Shown here: piece by piece, positions 35,533 through 43,609 of the stretch
Position numbering within the stretch: position 1 is the stretch's first letter
Layout of the letters: each line of letters starts with the position of its first letter
Source of the DNA: COE1 sp910588595
GTDB lineage: Bacteria; Bacillota; Clostridia; Lachnospirales; Lachnospiraceae
Assembly (NCBI GenBank): GCA_948957135.1
Contig: CARDBT010000002.1
Location: forward strand, 62,001-126,000
Reading direction: 5' to 3'
Length of the DNA: 64,000 nucleotides
Translations under genes and position numbers: made by a program
Notes under the pieces: model-generated
Told to the model about the DNA's origin: nothing
Databases searched by the model: none
The model's input: only the letters and a program-made list of their open reading frames with translations

Positions 35533-36213
35533 TCAGATCCGAAACACATATCCGATCCCCCTCACATTCTTGATATACTGCGGCTTTGCCGGATCCTCCT
35601 CGATCTTCTCGCGCAGGCGGCGAACCATGACCGCCACCGTGTTCTCCTCCACAAAATCTCCCTCCACGTCGAAAAGAAAGTCCAGGATCTGCCCCTTCGA
35701 CAGGATCTGATTTGGACTCTGCACAAACAGCAGCAGCAGCTTCCACTCCGTTTTGGTGAAAAACAGCTCTTCACTCTCCTTCCACGCGCGCATCTCATTT
35801 ATGCTGACCCGAAGCTTTCCAAAAGACAGCAAACGATCCTCGCCTTTCCTGTTCCGCCCAAAATACGCCTGCACTTTCAGTGTCAGCACGGACAGGGAAA
35901 ACGGCTTTGCCATGTAATCATCCGCCCCCGCGCTGTACCCCATCACATAATCCGTCTCACTGTCGAGGGCAGTCAGACACAAGATATAGATATCACTATC
36001 GTTTTTTCGCACCTTCGCTATAAAATCCAGACCGCTGCCGTCCGGCAGCGTGAGGTCACAGATCAACATCTGCGGCTGGTGCCTTTCAAGCAGCTGCTGC
36101 GCCTCGCGGATGCTGCCGCACGCATATACCTGATACCCTGCCTTTTCCAACGTAAAGCACACCCCGCGGTTTACGCTCTCCTCGTCCTCGAGCAATAAAA
36201 TGACACCTTCCAC
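35533..36213 (-). CDS. OmpR-family response regulator, 226 aa
   Basis: Receiver domain (about 1-115) with the acidic pair in LLEDEES, phospho-acceptor Asp in LICDLTLPDGSG, the switch Thr in CLTALD and Lys in MAKPFS. A C-terminal winged helix (about 130-225) ends with VRRLREKIEEDP and VRGIGYVFRI. The start is a GTG with AAGGAG 8 bases upstream. It is the first gene of the regulator-lipoprotein-kinase-ABC series and probably controls that operon. Confidence 0.94.
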   Translation of the reverse strand: MEGVILLLEDEESVNRGVCFTLEKAGYQVYACGSIREAQQLLERHQPQMLICDLTLPDGSGLDFIAKVRKNDSDIYILCLTALDSETDYVMGYSAGADDYMAKPFSLSVLTLKVQAYFGRNRKGEDRLLSFGKLRVSINEMRAWKESEELFFTKTEWKLLLLFVQSPNQILSKGQILDFLFDVEGDFVEENTVAVMVRRLREKIEEDPAKPQYIKNVRGIGYVFRI

Positions 36214-37047
36214 AAAAATGCTCCTTTTTCAAAAAAACAAGGACTCCGCCCTGCTCTCCCTTCGAGTTATTCAATCCTGAAATTCTCTGCCTTTTCATCT
36301 GTGACCAGTCCGGTCGGCGCTCCTGAAAACTGATGATTTTATGCTAACTCTCATTTGTCAGACGCGGTGGAATCTCTGTTCAAGAGCATGAATTCTTTGA
36401 TTTCATGCTATCCATACCCGATATTCTCTGACGTGCTCTGTTATTCTGCCGTCCTCTCTTTTGATATCTTAACACATTTTCCCTCTAAATACCACTGAAA
36501 ATATGGATTTTGTCACGGCAAACGCAAGCTTTGTGAATAAAATGTAACTACTCATGTTGATGCAACATATGAAATCATTTTATTCTAAAGCGCTTGCTTT
36601 TGCAGGTGGTTAGTACTGTTTATCTGTATATTTTTATATAATTTTTGCAACAAACACAGTTCATTTTTTTAAATAGGGGGCATGCGTTTACCCTGTCCAA
36701 TTTCTCCTCACTGCACACTAAAACACTATCGTTTATTCCTATGTCAAGTACGCCAGGTCGACAAAGATTATGACTTTTTCTTATATCAACTTTAATTGAA
36801 CAAATCCAGAAAACTACACAAAAGATTTTACATTTTGTATTTCACTCGCGGACAAAACAAATACAAAATCTCAACTGTATCGTTTTATGGCGGACAAATT
36901 TATGCAACATTTCAAACTTGCTCATTTATAATGATCAATCTGTTTACAAATACTGTCCACACCTTCAAGCCTAAAAACGATGCAAAAAAGATTAGCGTAC
37001 TCAGAATCCGTTCAAATTTTTATTCGAATAAATATTCGATTATCATA
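36214..37047. other. Long AT-rich non-coding region
   Basis: No convincing gene between the response regulator and the plus-strand nuclease gene. From about 36490 the base composition shifts to strongly AT-rich. A hairpin at 36832-36869 (ATTTTGTATTT/AAATACAAAAT) is present. Nothing else is recognised. Confidence 0.5.
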
Positions 37048-37076
37048 TTGACATCAGAACAATAGTTTGATATCAT
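37048..37076 (+). promoter_or_regulatory. Predicted sigma-A promoter for the Rpn-type gene
   Basis: Consensus -35 TTGACA, 17-base spacer and -10 TATCAT, about 85 bases before the start codon. An ATATTCGA-rich stretch lies directly upstream. Confidence 0.65.
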
Positions 37077-37160
37077 AATCTCAGAACATATATTCACACA
37101 CTAAAACATATAGCAAAATGGTGTAAGCTATGTTACTATACGAATAAGAGGAGCTTGTAA

Positions 37161-38177
37161 ATGGGTACAAAAGACATTACAGAAAAGCAGCTGGCTGACT
37201 ACAACGACGTGTTTGCCGACATCATAAACGGCGTATTGTTCGGCGGTGAACAGGTGGTCCTGGAACATGAATTGCGGAATGCCAAGGACAAAAGCCAGTA
37301 CAAATTCAACAACACGATCCATGAACAGGAACGTGACCTGTCCAAACACTGGATCCCGCACAGGATCTGTTTTGCACTGTTCGGATTTGAGCACCAGACG
37401 GCTCCGGAGCCATACACCCCGATGCGGGTGATCGGGTACGACGGCGCTTCCTACCGCGGGCAGCTGACAAAACCTGAACGGGATAAGCCGAAATATCCCG
37501 TCGTCACCATCGTGCTGTATTTCGGCACCAAACACTGGAACCAGCCCAGAAGTCTACATGAGTGCATGCGGATTCCAAAACGGCTGGAACCGTTCGTCAA
37601 TGACTATAAGATCAATCTTGTGGAAGTCGCTTTCCTGGATGATCAGCTCGACAACTTCCACAGCGATTTCCGCATTGTTGCCGAATACTTTGTCAACAAG
37701 CGCAAAAACACAGACTATATACCCAGTGCACAGGAGATCAGGCATGTGGATGCATTTCTGAAACTGATGCAGGCACTGGAAGGGGACGACAGATACGAGG
37801 AAGTACTGCACACACTACAAAGTGAAGGAAAAAAGGAGGGTGTCAAAATGAGCGAGGTATTGGATAGAATTGAAAACAGAGGGATCATCATCGGCGAAAA
37901 ACGCGGCATCTCCATCGGTGAGAAACGTGGCATCTCTATCGGTGAGAAACGCGGTATCTCCATCGGCGAAAAACGCGGCATCTCTATCGGTGAGAAACGC
38001 GGCATCTCCATCGGCAGTGAAAAAATGGCAAATGCGATCAATACACTCAATTCGATCCTGCTAAAACAAAACCGACTCGATGACTTAAAACGTGCAACCG
38101 CCGATTTTGATTATCAGAAACAGCTTCTGTGCGAATATGGTCTCTATAACGACGAAGACTATCTGACAAAGGAGTGA
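37161..38177 (+). CDS. Rpn/PD-(D/E)XK-type nuclease-transposase family protein with octapeptide repeats, 338 aa
   Basis: Matches the 'Rpn family recombination-promoting nuclease/putative transposase' group: an N-terminal PD-(D/E)XK-like domain (about 1-190) with YPVVTIVLYFGTKHW and the conserved RIPKRLEPFVNDYKINLVEV segment, then a helical region. E. coli Rpn proteins nick DNA and promote RecA-independent recombination. Residues about 240-285 are six tandem GISIGEKR-type octapeptides, a common hypervariable tail in this family. GAGGAG is 7 bases before the ATG, and a clear promoter and a 3' hairpin make it a separate unit. Confidence 0.82.
   Translation: MGTKDITEKQLADYNDVFADIINGVLFGGEQVVLEHELRNAKDKSQYKFNNTIHEQERDLSKHWIPHRICFALFGFEHQTAPEPYTPMRVIGYDGASYRGQLTKPERDKPKYPVVTIVLYFGTKHWNQPRSLHECMRIPKRLEPFVNDYKINLVEVAFLDDQLDNFHSDFRIVAEYFVNKRKNTDYIPSAQEIRHVDAFLKLMQALEGDDRYEEVLHTLQSEGKKEGVKMSEVLDRIENRGIIIGEKRGISIGEKRGISIGEKRGISIGEKRGISIGEKRGISIGSEKMANAINTLNSILLKQNRLDDLKRATADFDYQKQLLCEYGLYNDEDYLTKE
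37881..38016 (+). repeat. 24-bp coding tandem repeat
   Basis: Just under six units of 24 bp (GGCATCTCTATCGGTGAGAA type) differ only at third positions, encoding GISIGEKR repeats inside the Rpn-type gene. The repeat is in frame, so copy-number change would not break the protein. Confidence 0.9.
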
Positions 38178-38178
38178 A

Positions 38179-38208
38179 ACAAGACCGCCGCTTTCGCGGT
38201 GGTCTTGT
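38179..38208 (+). terminator. Hairpin after the Rpn-type gene
   Basis: ACAAGACCGCCG/CGGTGGTCTTGT with a CTTTCG loop, one wobble. It starts just after the stop codon; the following T tract is weak. Confidence 0.6.
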
Positions 38209-38241
38209 CATCCATACATAGTTCTAGAATATGCCTATCAG

Positions 38242-39516
38242 TCACTGTCTCTCATAGCGTATCCTATAATACAGCTTTAGAAATTCTTCCAGATAATCCC
38301 TCTCCGGCGGACACGCACATTTCCCTAATTTCCGCAGATAGTCACATCCGCCGTTGCAGTATGGCAGAAGTCTGCATTCTCTGCACTCGTCGACTTTGTA
38401 AGGATCCGTACAGGGTTCTGCACTTCCACAGCCCGCACAGTCCAGATGATAGACCAAAGTCCCATTGACGATCTGTGCAAAAGAGTCTTTGGGATCGTAG
38501 GTTCGATCACAATGATACAGATATAACCCTGGACCAACAACATAATTATTGTTTGCATAAGCTCCACAGTACACACCGAAATTCTGGAAACAGCTCATAT
38601 CACTGATGCAGAACTGATGATCCAACGCCCAGTTTGCCAGTTCGATCACATGCTTCATGTATGTGTCAACATCCAACTCGATCTCCGCACAAGGTCTGTG
38701 GTCATAACTCACAATTCGGTTAAAGGAAAAGGAAAGTGATGAATGTCTATATCCCGAAAGCTCTTCAAAGATATCCCTGATATTCTCAATATTACTCTTG
38801 CAGAGATCGATCTTGACTATAACCCTGGTATATCTTGTCATACTGATGATATTCTTGATCACGCGCGCTGAGTCGTACTCTGTTGACGGGCGCAGTGCGC
38901 TCTGTGTCTCCTTTGTGCCAACCATCGATACCGTCACATTGGTCAACCCATAGCGCTCCATCATCCTGAAAAATTTCTCATCAAAAATGGATGCGTTTGT
39001 TGAAACAGAATAACTGTATGTATGCTTTTTGTCCTTGTCTGCCCTGGCACAGAACTTTAGTATCTTCTCCCTTGCCAGAAGCGGCTCTCCGCCATACCAG
39101 CTGATATGAATGTTCCGCTGCGGCACTCCCAGCAAAAACGTATACAATCCATCAAAGTCATCATCTGTCATTTCCTCACACTGAAAATCCAGATTTCTCT
39201 GGTAGCAGAAAGTACAGTCGCTATTGCACTTCAATGTACTGATCACTGTTATATTTAACTCGTCTGTACTGTTTACGGTTTTTAAGTGTCTGCGCTGAAT
39301 CTCTCTCATCTCATCGTAATCGTCCTCTACAATGAACCGGTCTTCATACAATTTGGGCCAATAAATGGACGTCGTATCGTTTGGATTTTGGAGACATCTG
39401 ATGCATCCCTCGTTTCGGTCTGCTGGAAGCTGGAGCAGGGTATCATTCACCAGATTGTAATACAGTACAAAATCATTGATCTTTGCCGAAATGTAATAAT
39501 TTGATTTTCTCATCAT
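38242..39516 (-). CDS. Radical SAM/SPASM peptide-maturase-like enzyme, 424 aa
   Basis: Radical SAM core with the 4Fe-4S motif Cys97, Cys101, Cys104 (KCNSDCTFCYQRN), the GGEP SAM-binding segment (SWYGGEPLL near 140) and TNASIF. The C-terminal SPASM domain (about 318-410) carries many Cys including CAGCGS, CRECRLLPYCNGGC and CACPPE, enough for two auxiliary clusters. The first 85 residues form an extra beta-rich part of the kind seen in RiPP maturases. AGAGGG precedes the start. It is divergent from the small peptide gene at 40187 and may modify that peptide or another one; the substrate is unproven. Confidence 0.85.
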   Translation of the reverse strand: MMRKSNYYISAKINDFVLYYNLVNDTLLQLPADRNEGCIRCLQNPNDTTSIYWPKLYEDRFIVEDDYDEMREIQRRHLKTVNSTDELNITVISTLKCNSDCTFCYQRNLDFQCEEMTDDDFDGLYTFLLGVPQRNIHISWYGGEPLLAREKILKFCARADKDKKHTYSYSVSTNASIFDEKFFRMMERYGLTNVTVSMVGTKETQSALRPSTEYDSARVIKNIISMTRYTRVIVKIDLCKSNIENIRDIFEELSGYRHSSLSFSFNRIVSYDHRPCAEIELDVDTYMKHVIELANWALDHQFCISDMSCFQNFGVYCGAYANNNYVVGPGLYLYHCDRTYDPKDSFAQIVNGTLVYHLDCAGCGSAEPCTDPYKVDECRECRLLPYCNGGCDYLRKLGKCACPPERDYLEEFLKLYYRIRYERQ

Positions 39517-39544
39517 TTCCCTCTTTCATGGAATAGTGCAGTGC

Positions 39545-39676
39545 TCAGAAACTGTGCATTGATAAGCATATAGACTGGTAAGTATATATGCTGTCCTTAA
39601 CGGACTGTTCCAACGCAATAATACGCCAGCCGTAGCCGCAAAACGGCATTCTTCCTTTTGTGGCTGTGTGCATCAT
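39545..39676 (-). other. 43-codon reading frame just upstream of the radical SAM gene (uncertain)
   Basis: ATGATG at 39676 with AGGA 8 bases upstream opens a frame that stops 28 bases before the radical SAM start. Its peptide begins MMHTATKGRMPFCGYGWR and has two Cys and several aromatics. The 5' half lies in a dispersed repeat whose other copy (23554) has an early stop, so it may be repeat-derived noise. Its position is that of a RiPP precursor, so it is recorded as a weak candidate. Confidence 0.25.
39624..39676 (-). repeat. Dispersed repeat segment, copy 2 (inverted)
   Basis: The reverse complement matches 23554-23604 (GATGCACACAGCCACAAAAG, then ATGCCG and GCGGCTACGGCTGGCG). It is flanked on the right by CAGTTCCTA, the palindromic-family end motif. 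Confidence 0.7.
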
Positions 39677-39972
39677 TTTACAGTTCCTATCATTTTTTCG
39701 TGTACTGCCGTATTCGTATCATTAAAAATCCATAGTACACATTTTCGAGAGTGTAGGGAGCTGCCGAAAAACGACCGATACAGATTCCAAACTACTTATC
39801 AGTTTTCCCAAACGCAGATAAGACAGTGCCTGAATGAAAATTTGCGGTAATGGAAATAGTGATGTCAGAAAACAGACGCCAAGATCAACCTGAACAAAAA
39901 CACTTTAGTACACAAGAGCAGTTATCGTTTATCATCAATAAATATCAGTATACCATTGATTTATGCCAGAAT

Positions 39973-40037
39973 CAATGCCCAGAGTGGTTCAAATTGAGAT
40001 TTTCATTTTGGACCACTCTGGGCATTGCTTTTGTTTC
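39973..40037 (+). terminator. Strong hairpin insulating the peptide promoter
   Basis: Perfect 16-bp stem (CAATGCCCAGAGTGGT/ACCACTCTGGGCATTG) followed on the plus strand by CTTTTGTTT. It lies about 90 bases before the peptide promoter and would stop read-through from the left. It could also end an unrecognised short transcript. Confidence 0.75.
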
Positions 40038-40062
40038 GTTCATGCGTTTAAATAAGGTTGTT

Positions 40063-40118
40063 AAGTCACTTTTCACACAGCCGTACTTGATAAGTCACTT
40101 TTCATGCAGCTATACTTG
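40063..40118 (+). promoter_or_regulatory. Two direct repeats, likely operator of the peptide gene
   Basis: Two 27-bp copies, AAGTCACTTTTCA..CAG...TACTTG, start at 40063 and 40092 (29-bp spacing) and differ at four positions. They end 7 bases before the -35 element of the peptide promoter, the usual place for an activator of the HTH type. That the 631-aa regulator binds them is inference. Confidence 0.65.
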
Positions 40119-40125
40119 TTCCGCA

Positions 40126-40155
40126 TTGTTACTGACGGAGCATATGATCTATAGT
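40126..40155 (+). promoter_or_regulatory. Predicted promoter of the small peptide gene
   Basis: TTGTTA, 18-base spacer, TATAGT. The predicted start leaves a leader of about 25 bases containing AAGAAGGA. The -35 and spacing are imperfect, fitting a promoter that needs activation. Confidence 0.5.
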
Positions 40156-40186
40156 AAATTTTTACGAAAGAAGGAATCATAAAATC

Positions 40187-40339
40187 ATGAAAAACGTAGT
40201 TAAAAAAGTTATGAGCGTTGTGCTCTTACTTGCTCTCACGGTTACTTTAAATGCAGGCGTTGTTGGATCATTTCCTCAGTTTGATGGCGGAATCGCTCCA
40301 CTGAGTGATGGTTTACCATATACAGAAATACAGTTTTAG
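40187..40339 (+). CDS. Small secreted peptide, candidate quorum-sensing pheromone, 50 aa
   Basis: A Sec-type signal sequence is clear: a basic start MKNVVKKVMS, hydrophobic core VVLLLALTVTL and small residues NAG. A hydrophilic tail follows, ending APLSDGLPYTEIQF. The C-terminal SDGLPY resembles PapR-type pheromones (SDLPFEF-like) that bind PlcR. AAGAAGGA lies about 11 bases upstream. The stop overlaps by 4 bases the end of the convergent HTH/TPR regulator, and the promoter follows two direct repeats. No Cys is present. It could instead be a substrate for the nearby radical SAM enzyme. Existence of the gene is well supported; its role is inference. Confidence 0.65.
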   Translation: MKNVVKKVMSVVLLLALTVTLNAGVVGSFPQFDGGIAPLSDGLPYTEIQF

Positions 40340-42231
40340 TTTTGAATTGATAAAAGTGTTTTAATTCGTTCTTTAATCAACATTTCCCATTCTGAACTTT
40401 TGTTAATCTGAGATAGTATCATACATCTTTTCAAATACACTTCTGCGTGATATCTCTGCTTTGCAGGGATATCATTCTTTATATATTGACCATGACTGTT
40501 ATTCCAACAATTGTTATATAAATTGGCTATTAAAGTATTCATTCTATAACAATAAATACACTCTCTCATCACTCTTAAACTAATGAAATCTGATTTTTCA
40601 TATTCACCCACATCTCCGTATATATTCGCTATATTTGTCATAATTGTTTCCCATACCGAGATATGTTCAGAAATTCCATCTTCCTTCTCCATATGAGCAC
40701 TAAACTTTTCTAACATTCCAAAAATATTGTTCATATATAGACTATTGTCATAAATTGCAATATTGATCAAACAGGATATTTCTGCATTAGTTAAATAATT
40801 TGGAACATTATCCTGTACTATTTCAAATGGCAAACTATATTCTAATGCCTTTTTAAACTGTTCTGTTGCTCTTTCTCTTGTCATCCTACCTTGTCTAATG
40901 TTAATTCCTGTCTCAATTCGTTCCACATATTGTCTATTTATTGGATTCTCCAAAGATATGTACTTTTTCAATTCTTCTAATAATTTTATGACTTTTTCAA
41001 AATCACATTTATTTGTATATGCTCCGATTTCCCCAAGTATAGAAACAGCTTTCACATCCTTCGTAATAATCTGAGCCCTCTGATACTCCCCAGACAAATT
41101 CAACTTTTCAAACAGCAGCCTCACGATCTCAATCTGCGGTTTTGTTTTATTTGCCTCCAATCTCCCTATCGTCTTCTCGGAGCAGATCCCATCACAAAGT
41201 TCCTTCTTCGTCATCCCAAGCATCTCACGCCTTCTCCGGATGACATCACTGATGCAGTACGCCTCCTTCTGCTGATACAGATAACAAGACGTCTCCATTT
41301 CCCGATGTGTTCCGCACAGATCATGCACAAAATCAAGCGCATCGAGCCACTCTGTCATCATGTCGATCACCTTCAGGACAGCCGCCCGTTTCCTGCCCTC
41401 CCCATCGTTCTCGATCCTGTCCAGAAGCCACGTCAGACCTTCCCTTCTGATCCCGATCAGTTCCCAGAGATAGTACATTCTGCCTGTCGTGCGCAGCTGT
41501 TCTATCCCTTTGCTGCTCAGACGCAGCAGACGGTTCCAATCCCTGTCACGATCCACTGTGCTCAGATACAGATAGTAAATGACTTTCGGATAGATCTTCA
41601 CATAACTGTAGGTATCAAACATCTCGCTGCTGATATAAGCAAGGATCTCCTCGCACCGCGAAGCCAGCCGGTCCGGGTGGCAGCACCGTTCATACTCCAG
41701 TACCATATCCAGCTCCTGCACCGAGAGGCAGAGTTCTTTTATGGACACATGGTCAATGTCGGAGACTGTCAGTTTCACCGCCTGCTCATAGAGCTCCGCG
41801 ATCGCATTCGGATCTTCATGGCGTTTCTGCATGATCTGTGCCCGCATCACCAGACAGAATTGTTTCTCCAGATTGTACCCGCCCCTCCTCTTCTCGTAAA
41901 TCGCCAGCTCCTTCTCCGCCACCGCATAATCAGATTTTTCGATTGCATTTACGATGCGCTGCTGCCTCTTCCATACCAGATAATCCCCGTAAAACAGAAA
42001 GTTTTCGTAACCATCGCTGCACACGCCAAGTCTTGCCAGAATGCGGTCGCGAAGCTCCTTTCGCGCAAGCCGTTCTCCTCTCTCGATCTTGCCTATCATA
42101 CTAAACGAGCAGATGTCCCTGCACAGTGCCTCCAGCGTGATCCCCTGTATTTCCCTGGCTTTTCTGATAAGCGTAGGAAAATCCCACAGATCAAGCGCCT
42201 GTAGTTCATAGTACTTCTTACTCTTCTCCAT
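40336..42231 (-). CDS. Double HTH/helical-repeat regulator (RRNPP-like), 631 aa
   Basis: Two XRE-type helix-turn-helix domains, at about 17-70 (IRKAREIQGITLEALCRDIC, IGKIERGER) and about 329-384 (IRRRREMLGMTKKELCDGIC, IGRLEANKTKP). Each is followed by TPR-like helices, so the protein is two HTH+TPR halves in one chain. This architecture belongs with peptide-sensing RRNPP regulators (PlcR, Rgg, PrgX), which normally have one HTH. The start has GGGGGA upstream. The N-terminal half is encoded by DNA of ordinary composition, the C-terminal half by clearly AT-richer DNA. It converges on, and overlaps, the small peptide gene. Confidence 0.82.
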   Translation of the reverse strand: MEKSKKYYELQALDLWDFPTLIRKAREIQGITLEALCRDICSFSMIGKIERGERLARKELRDRILARLGVCSDGYENFLFYGDYLVWKRQQRIVNAIEKSDYAVAEKELAIYEKRRGGYNLEKQFCLVMRAQIMQKRHEDPNAIAELYEQAVKLTVSDIDHVSIKELCLSVQELDMVLEYERCCHPDRLASRCEEILAYISSEMFDTYSYVKIYPKVIYYLYLSTVDRDRDWNRLLRLSSKGIEQLRTTGRMYYLWELIGIRREGLTWLLDRIENDGEGRKRAAVLKVIDMMTEWLDALDFVHDLCGTHREMETSCYLYQQKEAYCISDVIRRRREMLGMTKKELCDGICSEKTIGRLEANKTKPQIEIVRLLFEKLNLSGEYQRAQIITKDVKAVSILGEIGAYTNKCDFEKVIKLLEELKKYISLENPINRQYVERIETGINIRQGRMTRERATEQFKKALEYSLPFEIVQDNVPNYLTNAEISCLINIAIYDNSLYMNNIFGMLEKFSAHMEKEDGISEHISVWETIMTNIANIYGDVGEYEKSDFISLRVMRECIYCYRMNTLIANLYNNCWNNSHGQYIKNDIPAKQRYHAEVYLKRCMILSQINKSSEWEMLIKERIKTLLSIQN

Positions 42232-42308
42232 AGTGCCATTCCCCCATCACTACTATTTTATCTTTTGTAATCTTATCTCATACGATCATGCGTGCCGTCA
42301 GACACGGC

Positions 42309-42362
42309 AAACAAAAACCTCAGTATGATAAAACTTTCACTTTAATATTATCATACTGAGGT
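42309..42362 (-). terminator. Terminator of metK
   Basis: ACCTCAGTATGATAA pairs with TTATCATACTGAGGT, followed on the minus strand by TTTTTGTTTG. It separates metK from the regulator gene on the same strand. Confidence 0.88.
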
Positions 42363-42392
42363 CTATATGGAGTTATTTTTTTGAGACTCTTT

Positions 42393-43598
42393 CTACAAAT
42401 ATTTCTTCAACACATCTACCTTGTCCAGCTTCTCCCAAGGCAGATCCAGATCATTGCGTCCAAAATGCCCGTAAGCTGCTGTCTGTTTGTAAATCGGTCT
42501 TCTGAGGTCAAGCATTTTGATGATGCCAGCCGGCCGAAGGTCGAAATTCTCGCGCACGATCGCCACAAGCTTCTCGCTGTCGAGTCTGCCGGTTCCGAAT
42601 GTATCGATGTTGATCGAAGTCGGCTGCGCCACGCCGATCGCATAGGAAAGCTGGATCTCACACTTGTCTGCAAGTCCTGCCGCCACAAGATTCTTTGCCA
42701 CATATCTCGCCGCATATGCCCCGCTGCGATCCACTTTCGTGCAGTCTTTCCCGGAAAATGCCCCGCCGCCGTGACGTGCATATCCGCCATAGGTATCCAC
42801 TATGATCTTGCGCCCTGTAAGTCCTGCATCGCCGTGCGGTCCCCCGATCACAAAGCGCCCTGTCGGATTGATAAAAAACTTGGTATCTGCGTCGATCAGC
42901 TCCCTTGGCAGAATGACGTCGAACACATGTTCTTTGATGTCTTTATGGATCTGTTCCTGTGTCACATTGTCGTCATGCTGTGTGGAGAGCACTACCGCCT
43001 CAAGTCTCCTGGGGCTGCCATTCTCGTCGTACTCTACTGATACCTGTGTCTTTCCGTCGGGTCTCAGATATTTCAGCGTGCCGTCCTTGCGGACCTTTGT
43101 GAGCTGCAGTGCCAGCTTGTGTGCGAGCGAGATCGGATATGGCATATACTCCTGCGTCTCGTTCGTCGCATAACCAAACATCATACCCTGGTCGCCTGCA
43201 CCGATCGCCTCGATCTGTGCATCGCTCATCTTATTTTCTGAACTGTCACCAGACACTTTCGCTTCCAGCGCCTTGTCCACACCCATCGCGATATCGCCTG
43301 ACTGCTCATCGATCGCAGTGAACACGGCACAGGTATTTCCGTCGAATCCATATTCAGACTTGTCGTAACCGATCTCCTTTACAGTGTCTCGGACAATCTT
43401 GGGGATATCCACATATGCCTTCGTTGTGATCTCGCCTGTCACCAGCACAAATCCGGTACATGTCGCAGTCTCACACGCCACACGGCTCATTGGATCCTGC
43501 TCCATCAGAGCGTCAAGGATCGCGTCAGAGATGGCATCACACACTTTGTCAGGATGCCCTTCTGTTACTGATTCTGAAGTAAATAAAAGTTTCTCCAT
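42393..43598 (-). CDS. metK: S-adenosylmethionine synthetase, 401 aa
   Basis: Makes SAM from methionine and ATP. It has the expected FTSESVTEGHPDKVCDAISD start, the GAGDQGMMFGYA hexapeptide-type motif near 130, GGGAFSGKDCTKVDRSGAYA near 285 and DLRPAGIIKML. The length is standard. GGAGG lies upstream of the ATG. Expression is probably controlled by the SAM-I riboswitch and terminator in its leader. The SAM produced also feeds the radical SAM enzyme and methyltransferases of the window. Confidence 0.97.
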   Translation of the reverse strand: MEKLLFTSESVTEGHPDKVCDAISDAILDALMEQDPMSRVACETATCTGFVLVTGEITTKAYVDIPKIVRDTVKEIGYDKSEYGFDGNTCAVFTAIDEQSGDIAMGVDKALEAKVSGDSSENKMSDAQIEAIGAGDQGMMFGYATNETQEYMPYPISLAHKLALQLTKVRKDGTLKYLRPDGKTQVSVEYDENGSPRRLEAVVLSTQHDDNVTQEQIHKDIKEHVFDVILPRELIDADTKFFINPTGRFVIGGPHGDAGLTGRKIIVDTYGGYARHGGGAFSGKDCTKVDRSGAYAARYVAKNLVAAGLADKCEIQLSYAIGVAQPTSINIDTFGTGRLDSEKLVAIVRENFDLRPAGIIKMLDLRRPIYKQTAAYGHFGRNDLDLPWEKLDKVDVLKKYL

Positions 43599-43609
43599 TG
43601 GTATTTTCC

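Noticed and set aside
36578..36600. Possible catabolite-response (cre) site around AAAGCGCTTGCTTTT
   Set aside because: Only about 10 of 14 consensus positions match and it is far from any start codon.
36796..37065. 89-codon plus-strand frame in the AT-rich region
   Set aside because: Begins with TTG without a ribosome site, has low-complexity AT-driven composition and includes a hairpin and the next gene's promoter.
37881..38016. Tandem repeats considered as a CRISPR array
   Set aside because: The 24-bp units have no spacers and are in-frame protein repeats; no cas genes are present.
39850..40182. 110-codon plus-strand frame before the small peptide gene
   Set aside because: It runs through both arms of a perfect terminator hairpin, the two direct repeats and the peptide promoter, and has no good ribosome site. 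Its first 40 codons could be a fragment, but nothing supports it.
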